Part shown: in pieces, positions 20,760-30,883 of the stretch
Layout: every line of letters begins with the position of its first letter
Position numbering within the stretch: the stretch's first letter is position 1
Assembly (NCBI GenBank): GCA_029721515.1
Contig: CM056568.1
Span: 1-64,000 of the forward strand
Length of the DNA stretch: 64,000 nucleotides
Reading direction: 5' to 3'
DNA from: Synanceia verrucosa
Lineage: Eukaryota > Chordata > Actinopteri > Perciformes > Synanceiidae
The notes under the pieces: model-generated
Databases searched by the model: none
The model's input: only the letters and a program-made list of their open reading frames with translations
What the model was told of the DNA's origin: nothing
Translations under genes and position numbers: made by a program

Positions 20760-22118
20760 TCAGGACAAATTGAGAGCCAACGTCTCACAGATGTAGTGCC
20801 GCTTTCCAGCACAAACAATGTCATCCCAGGTGTTCAACCAGTTCTCCTGTCCAGTGCCTCTCGGCGGGACGATGGCCACACAGTCCTGTCCAGCCTTATT
20901 TTTGTCCCAGGAGGCCATGGCATTGTTTGGCTCCCCGGGCTTCCAGAAATCAAAGTCACTTTGGAGTTTGTGGCCATTTACCCAGATGAAGACTCCCTCA
21001 TTCACCGTGTCCTTCAATCCGATCCATGCTGAATGGAAGTTTTCTTCAGGGTACTGCTGCACAAAGTCAAGAGTCATGTTGGTGAGGAATGCCTGGTCTT
21101 CAGCATTCAAGACTACAGTCAGGTCAGCCCCCATGGAGAGACACCTGCTGCGTGCAGTTTCCCACTTCTCTGCTTTGTGGGACAAGAAGAAGCAGCGAGA
21201 AGCATGCTCGTTCCAGCCAGACTGGCATCGTGAACACTGCAGTGTGTCCTTGTTGCAGAATCTCCAGAGGAAGGACAGTTTGGTAGAGAACAGGATTGAA
21301 CGTTGGACTTGATTTTCTGCTTCCAGTTGCTTGGAGGTTTGTTGCTCATTGTTTAACAGACGCTGCAACTGTTTCCTTTCTGCAGACAGATTTCTGTTTT
21401 CTTCTTCCACAAGGTTGCAGGTTTTTAGGGTTGAATTTAGAAGTGTGTTCAGCCCTTCCTTCTCCACTTTTAACTGTGCTTTTAGGTATTTTTTTGCAGC
21501 GGATAACACAGTGAAGTTGTACTGCGTTGCGTTCATGAGCAGCTTCAGTTGGTCAAATTCACATCCCAGAACAGTGAACTTCTGTGAGGTGATGTTCAGG
21601 AGTTGTTTCAGTCCCTGATTCTCTGCTTGCAATTGTGTTTTTTCTTGCAATGTGTTGTTCAAGAGCAGGCTCAGGTGTTTTTTTCCAGCGGATAACACAG
21701 TGTTGTTGTACTGTGTTGCATTCATGAGCAGCTTCAGTTGGTCAAACTCACGTCCCTGACCAGTGAACTTCTGTGAGGTGATGTTCAGGAGTTGTTTCAG
21801 CCCCTGATTATCCGCTTGCAATTGTGTTTTTTCTTGCAATGTGTTGTTCAAGAGCAGACTCAGGTGGGTTTTTTCAGTCGATAACACAGTGTTGTTGTAC
21901 TGTGTTGCGTTCATGAGCAGCTTCTGTTGATTGTTTTCCATTTGTAACTGTGCATTGTGAGCAACGAGGACACCAATCATAACAAATAAAAACAACGTAA
22001 AAATCACAATCCCAATGAACACAGCTTGCCATCTGTGCCACCACCATGGTCTTTTCATCCCATCATTTTCAGTCTCTTTTCTGCCGAATTCTTCGTCTAT
22101 TATGTTATGGTGCTGCAT
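20760..22118 (-). CDS. Type II membrane C-type lectin, intronless
   Basis: This 452-residue frame runs from the ATG at 22,118 (A at -3) to TGA. It has a charged cytoplasmic tail (1-31) and a single membrane helix (about 32-54). A long coiled-coil neck (55-294) carries three 63-residue repeats starting near 67, 130 and 193 with many N-x-T/S glycosylation sites. A C-type lectin domain occupies about 295-446. The domain shows WIGL, an EPN motif at 396-398 (the mannose-type Ca2+ and sugar loop), WDD at 431-433 in place of the usual WND, and the expected cysteines. Family members act as surface pattern-recognition or cell-adhesion receptors on immune cells. The neck repeats probably drive oligomerisation. 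Most CD209-like or CLEC4-like genes have several introns; this one has none, which suggests a retrocopy or intron loss. No poly(A) tract or target duplication was seen. Confidence 0.85.
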   Translation of the reverse strand: MQHHNIIDEEFGRKETENDGMKRPWWWHRWQAVFIGIVIFTLFLFVMIGVLVAHNAQLQMENNQQKLLMNATQYNNTVLSTEKTHLSLLLNNTLQEKTQLQADNQGLKQLLNITSQKFTGQGREFDQLKLLMNATQYNNTVLSAGKKHLSLLLNNTLQEKTQLQAENQGLKQLLNITSQKFTVLGCEFDQLKLLMNATQYNFTVLSAAKKYLKAQLKVEKEGLNTLLNSTLKTCNLVEEENRNLSAERKQLQRLLNNEQQTSKQLEAENQVQRSILFSTKLSFLWRFCNKDTLQCSRCQSGWNEHASRCFFLSHKAEKWETARSRCLSMGADLTVVLNAEDQAFLTNMTLDFVQQYPEENFHSAWIGLKDTVNEGVFIWVNGHKLQSDFDFWKPGEPNNAMASWDKNKAGQDCVAIVPPRGTGQENWLNTWDDIVCAGKRHYICETLALNLS

Positions 22119-22206
22119 GTTGCATACTCTAGCTGCTGCTTTTAAGTGATTCCAACTATTATGTGCTATTGTTCGGCTATTACTGTTACAGTGAGTATAG
22201 TGATGT

Positions 22207-22256
22207 CACTTCACATCAAAAGCAAGAATATTCCTTCCTGCCTTTGATGTGAAGTG
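22207..22256. repeat. 14-bp perfect inverted repeat upstream of the lectin gene
   Basis: CACTTCACATCAAA at 22,207-22,220 is matched by its reverse complement at 22,243-22,256, with a 22-base loop. A third TTTGATGTGAAGT lies near 22,420. It sits about 90 bases upstream of the lectin start, so it is either a MITE remnant or part of the promoter region. Confidence 0.5.
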
Positions 22257-22659
22257 AGTTACCTTGTGCACTTACTGATGTGACGTCATGACATTCCTGC
22301 CTTCCGCTACACTCCTACACGCTACACTCCTTCCGCTACACTCACTCCAATGGTAATAGCATAATAATAATCTGTAGCGGACTGTGTTCTGTCCCTGGGC
22401 TCGTCACGACATTCCTGTCTTTGATGTGAAGTACTACACCCCCTCAAGTGCACATGCGCCATAGCATAATTGTAAGACAGCTGGATGATGATGATGACTG
22501 ATTCACTTTTGGAGCAACGCAGACAAGTCACAGTCAAGCATGCTCTGTCCAATGTGTCGACACACAGCAAAAGTCTACTTAATTCAAAGTGACTGCGCAT
22601 ATCGGATCGCCATGGCAATCGTGTTTTAAATCATTTCCAAACATTTGGTAATTTCTCGG

Positions 22660-23013
22660 GGTGGCATGGTGGTGTAGTGGTTAGCACTTCCAACAAGAAG
22701 GTACTGGGTTTGAATCCCGGCCCGGGGCCTTTCTGTGTGGAGTGCATGTTCTCCTTATGTCTGCGTGGGTTCTCTCTGGTAATCCGACTTGCTCCCACCA
22801 TCCACAAACATGCATGGGGATTAGGTTAATTGTCTAATTTAAATTTACCGTAGGTGTGAATGTGAGTGTGAGTGGTTGTCTGTCTCTATGTGTACTGTGA
22901 TGAACTGGAGACTTGTCCAGGGTGTACCCTGTCTTTCACCCTAAGACAGCTGGGATAGGCTCCAGCCACCCCCGCGACCCTATGTGAGGATAAGAGGTAT
23001 AAAATAGATGGAT
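22660..23013 (+). mobile_element. tRNA-derived SINE-like element with perfect target duplication
   Basis: The left part has a pol III A-box-like GGTGTAGTGGTTAGCAC and a B-box-like GGTTTGAATCC, spaced as in tRNA-derived SINEs. The body contains GTGTACCCTGTCTTTCACCC and GGGATAGGCTCCAGCC, and the tail is ATAGATGGATGG. The 13-base GGTAATTTCTCGG occurs at 22,647-22,659 and again at 23,014-23,026 without mismatch. This fixes both ends and indicates a fairly young insertion. Confidence 0.85.
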
Positions 23014-23026
23014 GGTAATTTCTCGG

Positions 23027-24300
23027 TGGAGCTGGAGGAAGAAATTAAAGAGATAAGACGATCAATTTGAAGGAAAATCAAGTCAGCCCGAGGTAATCAA
23101 ATCAATTATTATTGATGGAACTATTTGTAGTTTCATTTTCCTTTAGTAAAAAAAATAAAATAAAAATAAAATTATTTTTTGTATTATTAATTGGGGTTTA
23201 CATTCATTAGGATGGGCTGGCAGGGCATTTGGGCATATGGTTTTTTACCAGGGATCAGAGTATGTGGTGGACTGCTGTCTTTATGTTTGCTGCCAAATGG
23301 TGAATAAATCAACTGAAACACATTTTTGGTATGGATTGTTTTATTGGACCTGCGTAAAGCCTTATCCAGATGGTGCCAGAATTGACATTTGATTTGATTT
23401 TTGGTGAAGACTGTACAAATGACCATAACAATTATACTTGCTTATGTTTGTGGAACAACATGGTTGTCTTAGTGGGAATATTATATTATGGTGAGCTATT
23501 TACTAAAGATATCTGACTGTAAAGCGTTCCAATCCAAGAGATGTGGAAACACAGAAATGCACTTTTTATGTAAGAAAATAATCTTATAATAATTATTATA
23601 TTAAAAATAATATGGTGAAGAACGGTGTCACAGCCTTTAGGCTGCAGGGAACTGGCAGCAGATTTTGAGAAGATGATAAGGATGATGATATGTGGATTTT
23701 ATTTATTTTTTATTATTCATTAAGACCCGCCTGTGAATGAAATGTGCCTGACAGTGTGGTTTTACAACGTTTTACAACAGTAACATACCTTGATCCCTTT
23801 TCGATTTTTGATCTTAGTTTTGAAGATGTTGAACCTGGCAGACAGACTTCACATGTTTCAATTTAAAGCAACAAAGCCACACAGTGAACTGATTTATTCT
23901 TATTTCAAATGCTCTTTGTAATTGTTTAATTTAGCCCAAACTTAGAAAAAAATATTCTCTACGGAAATTAATAACTGCCTGGATTCATTAAACATTATGT
24001 TTTCACCATTGGCCAAGAACTCTTTTATTTTGAAAATTCTCAGAACATGTTTCTCCATTCTCCACTGATTTAAACTACAGTAACCTCCAATGATTTATTT
24101 GTTATTCTGGTGATCTTGAAACTGATGTGTTCCTGAAAGAGCAGTGAAAATGACAGCTAGTAAACAGCCCATAATGATTGCACAAAACCAAACAAGTCGG
24201 TCATGTCTGCTTCCATTAAATTTAGGTCTCAATAAAGGCATGAATGCATCTATTCTTTCAAATGCTCTTGGAAACAATTAATCCGAAAAATACACAGAAA
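23027..24300. other. Interval without supported genes
   Basis: AT-rich, apparently unique sequence. A 60-codon - strand frame at 24,095-24,277 contains a hydrophobic stretch (about residues 28-47) that could be a membrane helix. It has no recognisable family or splice context, so I do not call it a gene. Confidence 0.3.
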
Positions 24301-24309
24301 AAATGATTA

Positions 24310-24910
24310 TGGTATGACAAATTTGATAAATTTATTGATGGATAGCCCCTTGAGATGAACCATCTCGTTTTCAAGGGAATCCAACATACAAAAACAATAC
24401 AAAACAATAAAAACAACAAAATCACAAACTGCATACACAGGCTCTTAATTACCACCCCACCCCCACATCGTTCCAAACTCACAATACCCACACAAGGCAC
24501 ATAACATAGTACCAGCCGTAGTAATAATATCCACATTGATATCGATAGTCACACCATTACGACACCATCCACAGAACAGCAGAAGCACAAATATACAATA
24601 ATATTCTGTGAGTAATAACAACAACAGCAAAAAAATCCAAAAATTACACCGTTAATAGCAGTTGCATGATGATTTAAGAAGACAAAATATGGAATAATTA
24701 AAAGAAAGCAACGGATCAATCTAGAGGCCAAGATATTTAAATGAGGTGACTTGTGCTAGTGGTGAACCATCAATAAAAAAGATCTGAGGCATCACCAAGA
24801 CATGGTCTGGTACCAAACATCATACAACATGATTTCTTTTTGTCCAAAATAGGTTTATTTGATGAAAACCACCTTTGAACTACGGCTAACTCACATTGCG
24901 AAGCATTTTC
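24310..24910 (-). mobile_element. LINE 3' fragment with RT C-terminal relic
   Basis: On the - strand, about 24,720-24,850 encodes IDGSPLAQVTSFKYLGL interrupted by stops. This matches the segment after the RT palm in Jockey/CR1/L2-like LINE polymerases. The + strand segment TAGCCCCTTGAGATGAACC near 24,345 resembles the 3' UTR of fish LINEs. It is truncated and non-functional. Confidence 0.6.
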
Positions 24911-25406
24911 AATTAAAAAAAATAGTCAGAAAAAACAACCATTTTTTCATAAATTACTCAGAATTTTACTTAGCAGTATGCTTCCCTAATAAAGCTTTTC
25001 CGCCCAGATCATTGTGTCAAATGTAATCACAGATCTCACAGTAACTTCCTACAATCCCTAGCATTCGGGGTAAAGAGAGTTTATCTGGTTTGTAAATGTA
25101 ACCTATTGACATGAAAGCTATCAGAAGTGTGACATTAAGTCATTTTTCAAGGCAATTTAAGTCATTTTGCTGCTTCTATTACAGCCTCTCCCAAAAATGA
25201 CCTGGTGTGTGATGCCATTCATTCAGACCAGTGAGGTCATCATTTGACCTCTGACCCTTCATTTGTGTTAAAACAGCAGCTGGTAACCTGTGTGGAGTAA
25301 CTGCATAAACGGGGTTAGGGTTGTTAACATGATTTTGCAGCAGAACATTTTCCCCTGTAAATGTTACAGTTTTGCACCAAAATCACAAATATGACACTAA
25401 ATATTA

Positions 25407-25806
25407 TCTAATGTCGCCTCAGTAAAATGTTTGACATATATATTTTTCTATATCTTATATACCTGTATCTTTATTTTTATTTGTTGTTTATGGGTGCCTT
25501 CCTTATACATACATAATGACAAGAAAGACAATCTTGCTGTTTGTCTATGGATAATACAATATTCCTGAACAGCTGGATAGTAGCCTAAGCATATGTTATT
25601 TTGACATATCTAATATCGCCTCAGTAAAATGTTTGACATCTATATTTTTCTATATCTTATATACCTGTATCTTTATTTTTATTTGTTATTTAAGGGTGCC
25701 TTCGTTATACGTACATAATGACAAGAAAGACAATGTTGCTGTTTGTCTATGGATAATACAATATTCCTGAACAGCTGGATAGTAGCCTAAGCATATGTTA
25801 TTTTGA
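25407..25806. repeat. 202-bp tandem duplication
   Basis: Unit 1 is 25,407-25,608 and unit 2 is 25,609 to about 25,806. They differ by only a handful of substitutions. The sequence is non-coding and AT-rich. The high identity suggests a recent duplication. Confidence 0.85.
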
Positions 25807-25871
25807 TCCTTTATGTAATGATTTAAAGATCACAGTCAGTATTCTACTAAACACTTAAACATTTAAGTTAT

Positions 25872-26790
25872 TACAGTTTTTCCAGTTGCTAACACACTAA
25901 AATGACATAATGACATTAAACTGACACACAGGGAGCAAAACCTCATCTCAAATCTCCAAAACTTTAAACACATATTCTGCTTTACACACATTTTGCAATT
26001 TGAAATGGCACATTTGAAGTGTACTGAACGTGGTTATAAGACACAACAATCTGACATAAATTCACGTTTGCAATTTCAAAACACCGTAATTTAAAATGAC
26101 ACTACATGAGCTCAATGGCTAATACATGTGCCACCTGGCCCAACAGGTTAGCAAGGTTTGTAATTATGTAACACTTCAATCAGGAAGTAAGCAGTAAAAG
26201 ACCACAGGTGAGCATCTTTTTTTCCTTTTACAACAACAATGGAAGACATTACTGAGAGAGGAAGAGGAAGAGAGAGGGTGAGAATGAGGGGGGGGGGAAG
26301 AGTGAGAGGTAGGGGTAGAGCAGGTAGAGTGTTGAGCTGGCTGTGTGGACTGTTAAGGCAGAGAGAGAGAGACAGGCAGGTGCCAGGTTTAAAGTAGTTT
26401 ATTAAAAACTTGATGCAGGAGGTGGGGCAGGTAGTCCTGGGTGGAATAGGAGAAAAGAGGACCATACCACAGGTGAGCATCTTTTTTTTTTCCTTTCACA
26501 ACACCCTCCCTCTACCTCTCTCAGCAATGGAAGACATTGCTGAGAGAGGAAGAGGGAAGGTGAGAATGAGAGGGGGAGGAAGAGTGAGAGGTAGGGGTAG
26601 AGCAGGTAGAAGAACTCATGACCAAAGAAGGCAGTGTAACGAGCTGAGGTTGTGGCCACACGCAGCTGTCCGGCAGGATACTGTCTACTTATTTTGCTTT
26701 CCTTTTCATTTATTTATTTATTTTTTTTATTATTTTTTTCTTTACATTTTTTCTGCAATTATATTTTTTCAGCTTACTGTTTTGTGAACA
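25872..26790 (+). mobile_element. Relic of a Tc1/IS630-like transposon with Arg/Gly-rich N-terminus
   Basis: The left part, from ACAGTTTTTCCAGTTGC onward, looks like the 5' end of a fish DNA transposon as I remember it. The start of a transposase frame follows (MEDIAERGRGKVRMRGGGR), reading Arg/Gly-rich. That coding start is duplicated, once near 26,208-26,330 and again near 26,470-26,625. The second copy loses homology after about 50 codons and no catalytic domain remains. The frame at 26,521 onward is therefore a fragment only. Confidence 0.5.
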
Positions 26791-27363
26791 TATTTTAGTT
26801 CACTCTAATGTAAATTAATTAATTAATTGATTGATTGATTAATCCTGATTAATCACAGAATTTCAGCAGCAGTTCTGCATTTCCCAGCAGTTTCCAGCTC
26901 ATATTAATGAGTCAGATCAGTGATGTCAGGTGACAACCAGACAATCAGAGCTGGTCTCTTAGACCAGAGTCTTTGTGATGTTGACTTGTCTGCAGTCAGT
27001 AACTGGAGTTAACTTCTTCGTTTAGTTTCATCCTCAGCTCTGTGGACACTTGATCACTGATATTTAAATTCTGTTTTACACAAGGAGCATATTACTTTTA
27101 TTGCTGTCATTCTTCTTCATGACTGCAGCAGGATTTGGAAGTGTTGACACATTTTGGTTGTAGTACAGCACAGATTATCCTCTGCAGATGACTGAATCTG
27201 AGTGAGAATGAAGAGGAAAAGCATCTTGTTGTGTTTTCCAGTAGGAATCAAGAAGAAGAGTGTCAGAAAACAGGAGTTTTGACAGGACTTAGTCAGCTTG
27301 CATGCACAGCTAAAGATGCCTGTTCCCAGGTGAAGGTTGGAATATACTTCTCCAACTGCGTAA
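26791..27363. other. Non-coding interval
   Basis: It has a short (AATT/GATT)n run at 26,815-26,855, followed by mixed-composition DNA. A poorly supported - strand frame at 27,117-27,389 is not convincing. I see no gene. Confidence 0.3.
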
Positions 27364-28085
27364 TACACTATGTTGCCAAAAGTATTCACTCATCTGCCTT
27401 GACTCGTATATAGGGTCCATAGGGTTCAATATGACGTCGGTCCACCCTTTGCAGCTATAACAGCTTCAACTCTTCTCGGAAGGCTGTCCACAAGGTTTAG
27501 GAGTGTGTTTATGGGAATTTTTGACCATTCTTCCAGAAGCGTATTTATGAGGTCACACACTGATGTTGGACGAGAAGGCCTGGCTCTCAGTCTCCACTCT
27601 AATTCATCCCAAAGGTGTTCTATCGGGTTGAGGTCAGGACTCCAGGCAGGTCAATCAAGTTCATCTACACCAGACTTTGTCATCCATGTCTTTATAGACC
27701 TTGCTTTATGCACTGGTGCACAGTCATGTTGGAAGAGGAAGGGGCCAGCTCCAAACTGTTCCCACAAAGCTGGGAGCATGGAATTGTTCAAAGTGTCTTG
27801 GTATTCTGAAGCATTCAGAGTTCCTTTCACTGGAACTAAGGGGCCAAAGCCCAGCTCCTGAAAAACAACCCCACACCATAATCCCCCTCCACCAAACTTT
27901 ACACTTTGCACAATGCAGTCTGACAAGTATCGTTCTCCTGGCAACCGCCAAACCCAGTCTCTTCCATCAGATTGCCAGATGGAGAAGTGCAATTCGTCAC
28001 TCCAGAGAACGCGTCTCCACTGCTCTAGAGTCCAGTGACGGCGTGCTTTATTTTGGAGAGGTGCTGAGAGGATTACCACTTCCTG
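27364..28085 (-). mobile_element. Tc1-like element, 5'-truncated
   Basis: The 3' end on the - strand is marked by TA at 27,364-27,365 followed by CACTATGTTGCCAAAAGTATT, a Tc1-type TIR. The transposase catalytic domain is read from 28,079 down. The N-terminal DNA-binding part and the other TIR are missing beyond about 28,085. Confidence 0.75.
27500..28079 (-). pseudogene. Tc1-like transposase, DDE domain with nonsense codon
   Basis: This is the DDE catalytic domain of a Tc1/mariner transposase, which cuts and pastes DNA at TA sites. Visible motifs are RRVLWSDE (first Asp), FQHDCAPVH (second Asp) and, after an in-frame TGA at 27,651-27,653, SPDLNPIEHLWDE (Glu). There are 34 residues between the second Asp and the Glu, so it is of the DD34E type. 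The TGA stands where the family has Trp. The N-terminal helix-turn-helix domains are absent. Non-functional. Confidence 0.8.
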
Positions 28086-28291
28086 TGAAAGATGTAGGTG
28101 TGGTTATGCAAATGCACAAGTGGTCCCTTAATCTTCATTTTAGATTGGATTTTCAAGGTAAGCGTGTTCTTCCATTAGTTAGTCGTGTTCTTCCATTAGT
28201 TTTTTTTGTCGTTTTGTAATACATTGTTGGTTTTGTTAAGAGAATATGGTTTAGTGTTGGCCAACTGTGGATAGTTGACTGTTCAGAAATA

Positions 28292-28342
28292 CAGTCATGG
28301 AAAAAATTATTAGACCACCCTTGTTTTCTTCAATTTCTTGTT
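28292..28342 (+). repeat. Left TIR of the Tc1-like element
   Basis: It starts CAGTCATGGAAAAAATTATT and matches the reverse complement of the right end over about 50 bases. Confidence 0.9.
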
Positions 28343-28572
28343 CATTCTAATATCTGGTACCACTAAACGTATAATACAATGAACACAACAAAAAATGCAG
28401 CTGGTCACATAATACTTTATGTCCTATTTGACATTCTTAAGCTTAATTGATTCCCAGGGTATATAAGAGGCCATTTCATGTCACAAGCAGCACTGCACAT
28501 GCAAAGGCCTAGAGTGGTTTCCTGCTTACATTCAAGCCGTAGCACAACTCAGAAGTTGTCAGCTCTCACATA

Positions 28573-29601
28573 ATGCCTAAAACAAAAGAATTATGTGAAG
28601 CAACAAAGGCAGCCATCTTGGCACTGCTGGAAATTGGCATGAGTGAGAGACAGGTAGCGAAAAAACTGAAGATCTCCAAGACAGCCGTTCATTCCAACCA
28701 AAAAAAACAAGCTGAACATGGCACTACCAAATTGCTACCTGGCCGTGGCAGGAAACGTCTTTCTACCCCACGAGATGACCGTGCACTCATCCGTTCCTGT
28801 GTAAGGAATCGTCGTCAGACCTCCAGGGACCTTAAAAATGAGTGGGCACTGTCGAGAAATGTGACTTGCTCGGCAAGGACAGTTTGAAACCGACTTGTTG
28901 AAGCTGGTTTGAAGTCACACAGAGCACGCAAGAAGCCCTTCATCAATGAAAGGCAGAGGAAGGCCCGGTTACTCTTTGCTCGAGACCACAAGGATTGGAC
29001 TGTTGATGATTGGGCTATGGTTCTCTTCAGTGATGAATCCAATTTTGAATTGATGCCCACTCCAGCCAACTTACTGGTTAGGAGGAAGCCTGGAGAAGCT
29101 TACAACCCAGACTGTCTTGCCCCTACAGTAAAACATGGGGGTGGATCAGTCATGATCTGGGGCTGTTTCAGTCTGAGTGGAACAGGGCAAATGCAATTGT
29201 GTGAAGGCCGAATGAACCAGGTCAAGTACAGGACTACCCTTGAAAACAGTCTTCTTCCATCAGCTGGAAAACTCTTTCCTGCCTCGAATGACTGGATTTT
29301 CCAACAAGACAATGCCCCTTGCCACACGGCAAGGTCAGTTAAAGCCTGGATGGAGAACCACAACATTCGCACCATGCCTTGGCCTGCTCAATCACCAGAT
29401 CTTAATCCAATTGAAAACCTGTGGAAAATCATCAAACTCAAAATGGAGAACCACAAGCCTAAAAACAAAGAAAATTTGTTTGAATTTGTCCAACAGGAAT
29501 GGGCTGCTGTGACAGCAGAACAATGTCAGAAGCTGGTGGAGAGCATGCCAAGACGCATGGCTGCAGTCATCAAAAACAATGGTTATGCAATCAAGTATTA
29601 A
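28573..29601 (+). pseudogene. Tc1-like transposase, full length with one nonsense codon
   Basis: The frame runs from ATG at 28,573 to TAA at 29,601 (342 codons, the usual Tc1 length) and is broken only by TGA at 28,885-28,887 (codon 105). The two parts are in the same frame. The N-terminus has a paired-type helix-turn-helix (about 1-55) and a GRGRKR AT-hook-like motif near 56-63. The catalytic residues are Asp154 (VLFSDESN), Asp246 (QQDNAPCH) and Glu281 (NPIENLW), giving DD34E. The stop probably arose from a CGA to TGA change, typical of methylated CpG decay. The copy could only give a truncated N-terminal protein. Confidence 0.9.
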
Positions 29602-29848
29602 CTCTTGTGTGTATCATGTGTTTAAAGCAAACAGAAAAGAAAACATGGAATGCTTAAAAGTAGTGTTTTTGGCGGTACAATGCCATAGCTATTGATGTAA
29701 GAATTTAAGTAATTTTGGTTATTATCAAGAAAACCATGGAAAATGAATAATCCTTAGTTCTTAAATTAAACTCTCATGAGCTACTTTTGTTGTTATCATT
29801 ATAATTGTCCAAACAAATGTACCTTTAGTTGAGCCAGGCATTAAAACT

Positions 29849-29899
29849 AACAAGAAATTGAAGAAAACAAGGGTGGTCTAATAATTTTTTCCATGACTG
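29849..29899 (-). repeat. Right TIR of the Tc1-like element
   Basis: This is the inverted partner of the left TIR, ending TTTTTTCCATGACTG just before the TA duplication. Confidence 0.9.
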
Positions 29900-29989
29900 T
29901 ATATCTAATAATTATCGTACGTGTCGTGCATTTTTTATGGAGCCCCTCTGGTGACATTGGATGAAGAAAATAATCTTTTGCATGAACTA

Positions 29990-30090
29990 TGTCGTTGCCA
30001 CAAGATAATTAATGCGTGGTTACAAGATAATTAATGAGTGGCCACGAGATAGTAACATGTGGCCATGAAATAATTATTGCAGTCATTTTC
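29990..30090. repeat. Short tandem motif near 22 bp
   Basis: Variants of GTGGCCACGAGATAATTAAT recur four to five times between 29,995 and 30,090. This is a diverged short tandem repeat of unknown origin. Confidence 0.5.
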
Positions 30091-30153
30091 ATGCAGAGAC
30101 TGTTGATTATTAACATGGACAAGTTTGAATTAACCATTTTATTTTAAAACAGG

Positions 30154-30797
30154 TGTACTGCCCTCGCTGATCATATACAAATGCCGGCTAGACAGTCAGA
30201 CAATGGTTGGTGTACGTTTTCAATAAATCACAAGGCTTGTCTTTTCTTGATCTTTACTGGTCCTTCCACCACACCGTAAAACTGTTACAAACACAAACAC
30301 ATATAAACGATTTACTGAAATGTTGCAGAAACAGAACAAACATGAGCACATTTTCATTAGCCTCCATTAACAAATTGAAACGTTAGCATAAATCCACACA
30401 GAAATTAGTAGAGTTCAGCCCAAATATATGTAATTAGACCTTTCCTGAAAAACACACAATGATGACGCAAATATAATGTACACAATACTCACAGACAAAT
30501 GTTTTCCAAGAGTCAAGCGTGGTAATAATGATATCGGCAGTCTGTTTAGCTGTCTTTACTCTTTTTTGGCTCTGAGCCCCGGCTCTGTGCATGCGCTCCG
30601 TGCATGCAAAGGCAAAAGCACTACGTAGGTCCACCTAGCGAGGTGAGCGCTCACTACAACGCAGTTTCCTAAAACCAAAGATAAGACCGCTCACTCTGAC
30701 GCGGTTTCTCTGAACCAAAGAAAATAATGCTTTTTAAATATGCTTAACTGTTGCTTCATGAACTTGATTTAACTTTTTAATTTTTGAAGGCAGTACA
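30154..30797 (-). repeat. 3' LTR of the BEL/Pao element
   Basis: This 644-bp segment starts TGTACTGCC and ends GGCAGTACA, forming 9-bp inverted ends with the canonical TG..CA. Next to it at 30,798-30,807 the - strand reads AAGCGGGGAG, a good polypurine tract. The pol stop codon lies about 90 bases farther on. The 5-bp left flank is ACAGG; its partner is not in the window, so a target duplication cannot be tested. Confidence 0.8.
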
Positions 30798-30883
30798 CTC
30801 CCCGCTTGATATGATTATGTCATATCACTCTAAACATAACACACATATATCCAAAGAGGAATGTTACCTGTAAATAACACACA

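Larger units (their letters stand above)
28292..29899 (+). mobile_element. Complete Tc1-like transposon, TIR to TIR
   Basis: This is a 1,608-bp element. TA dinucleotides flank it at 28,290-28,291 and 29,900-29,901. The TIRs begin CAGTCATGGAAAAAATTATT on both ends and agree for about 50 bases. It encloses one transposase frame broken by a single stop. The high TIR identity suggests fairly recent insertion. Confidence 0.92.

Noticed and set aside
22660..22740. Genuine tRNA gene
   Set aside because: Box A and B motifs are present, but the cloverleaf arms do not pair properly and the segment is part of a SINE with target duplications.
24095..24277. Small membrane protein on the - strand
   Set aside because: It has one hydrophobic stretch but no start context, splice signals or recognisable relatives.
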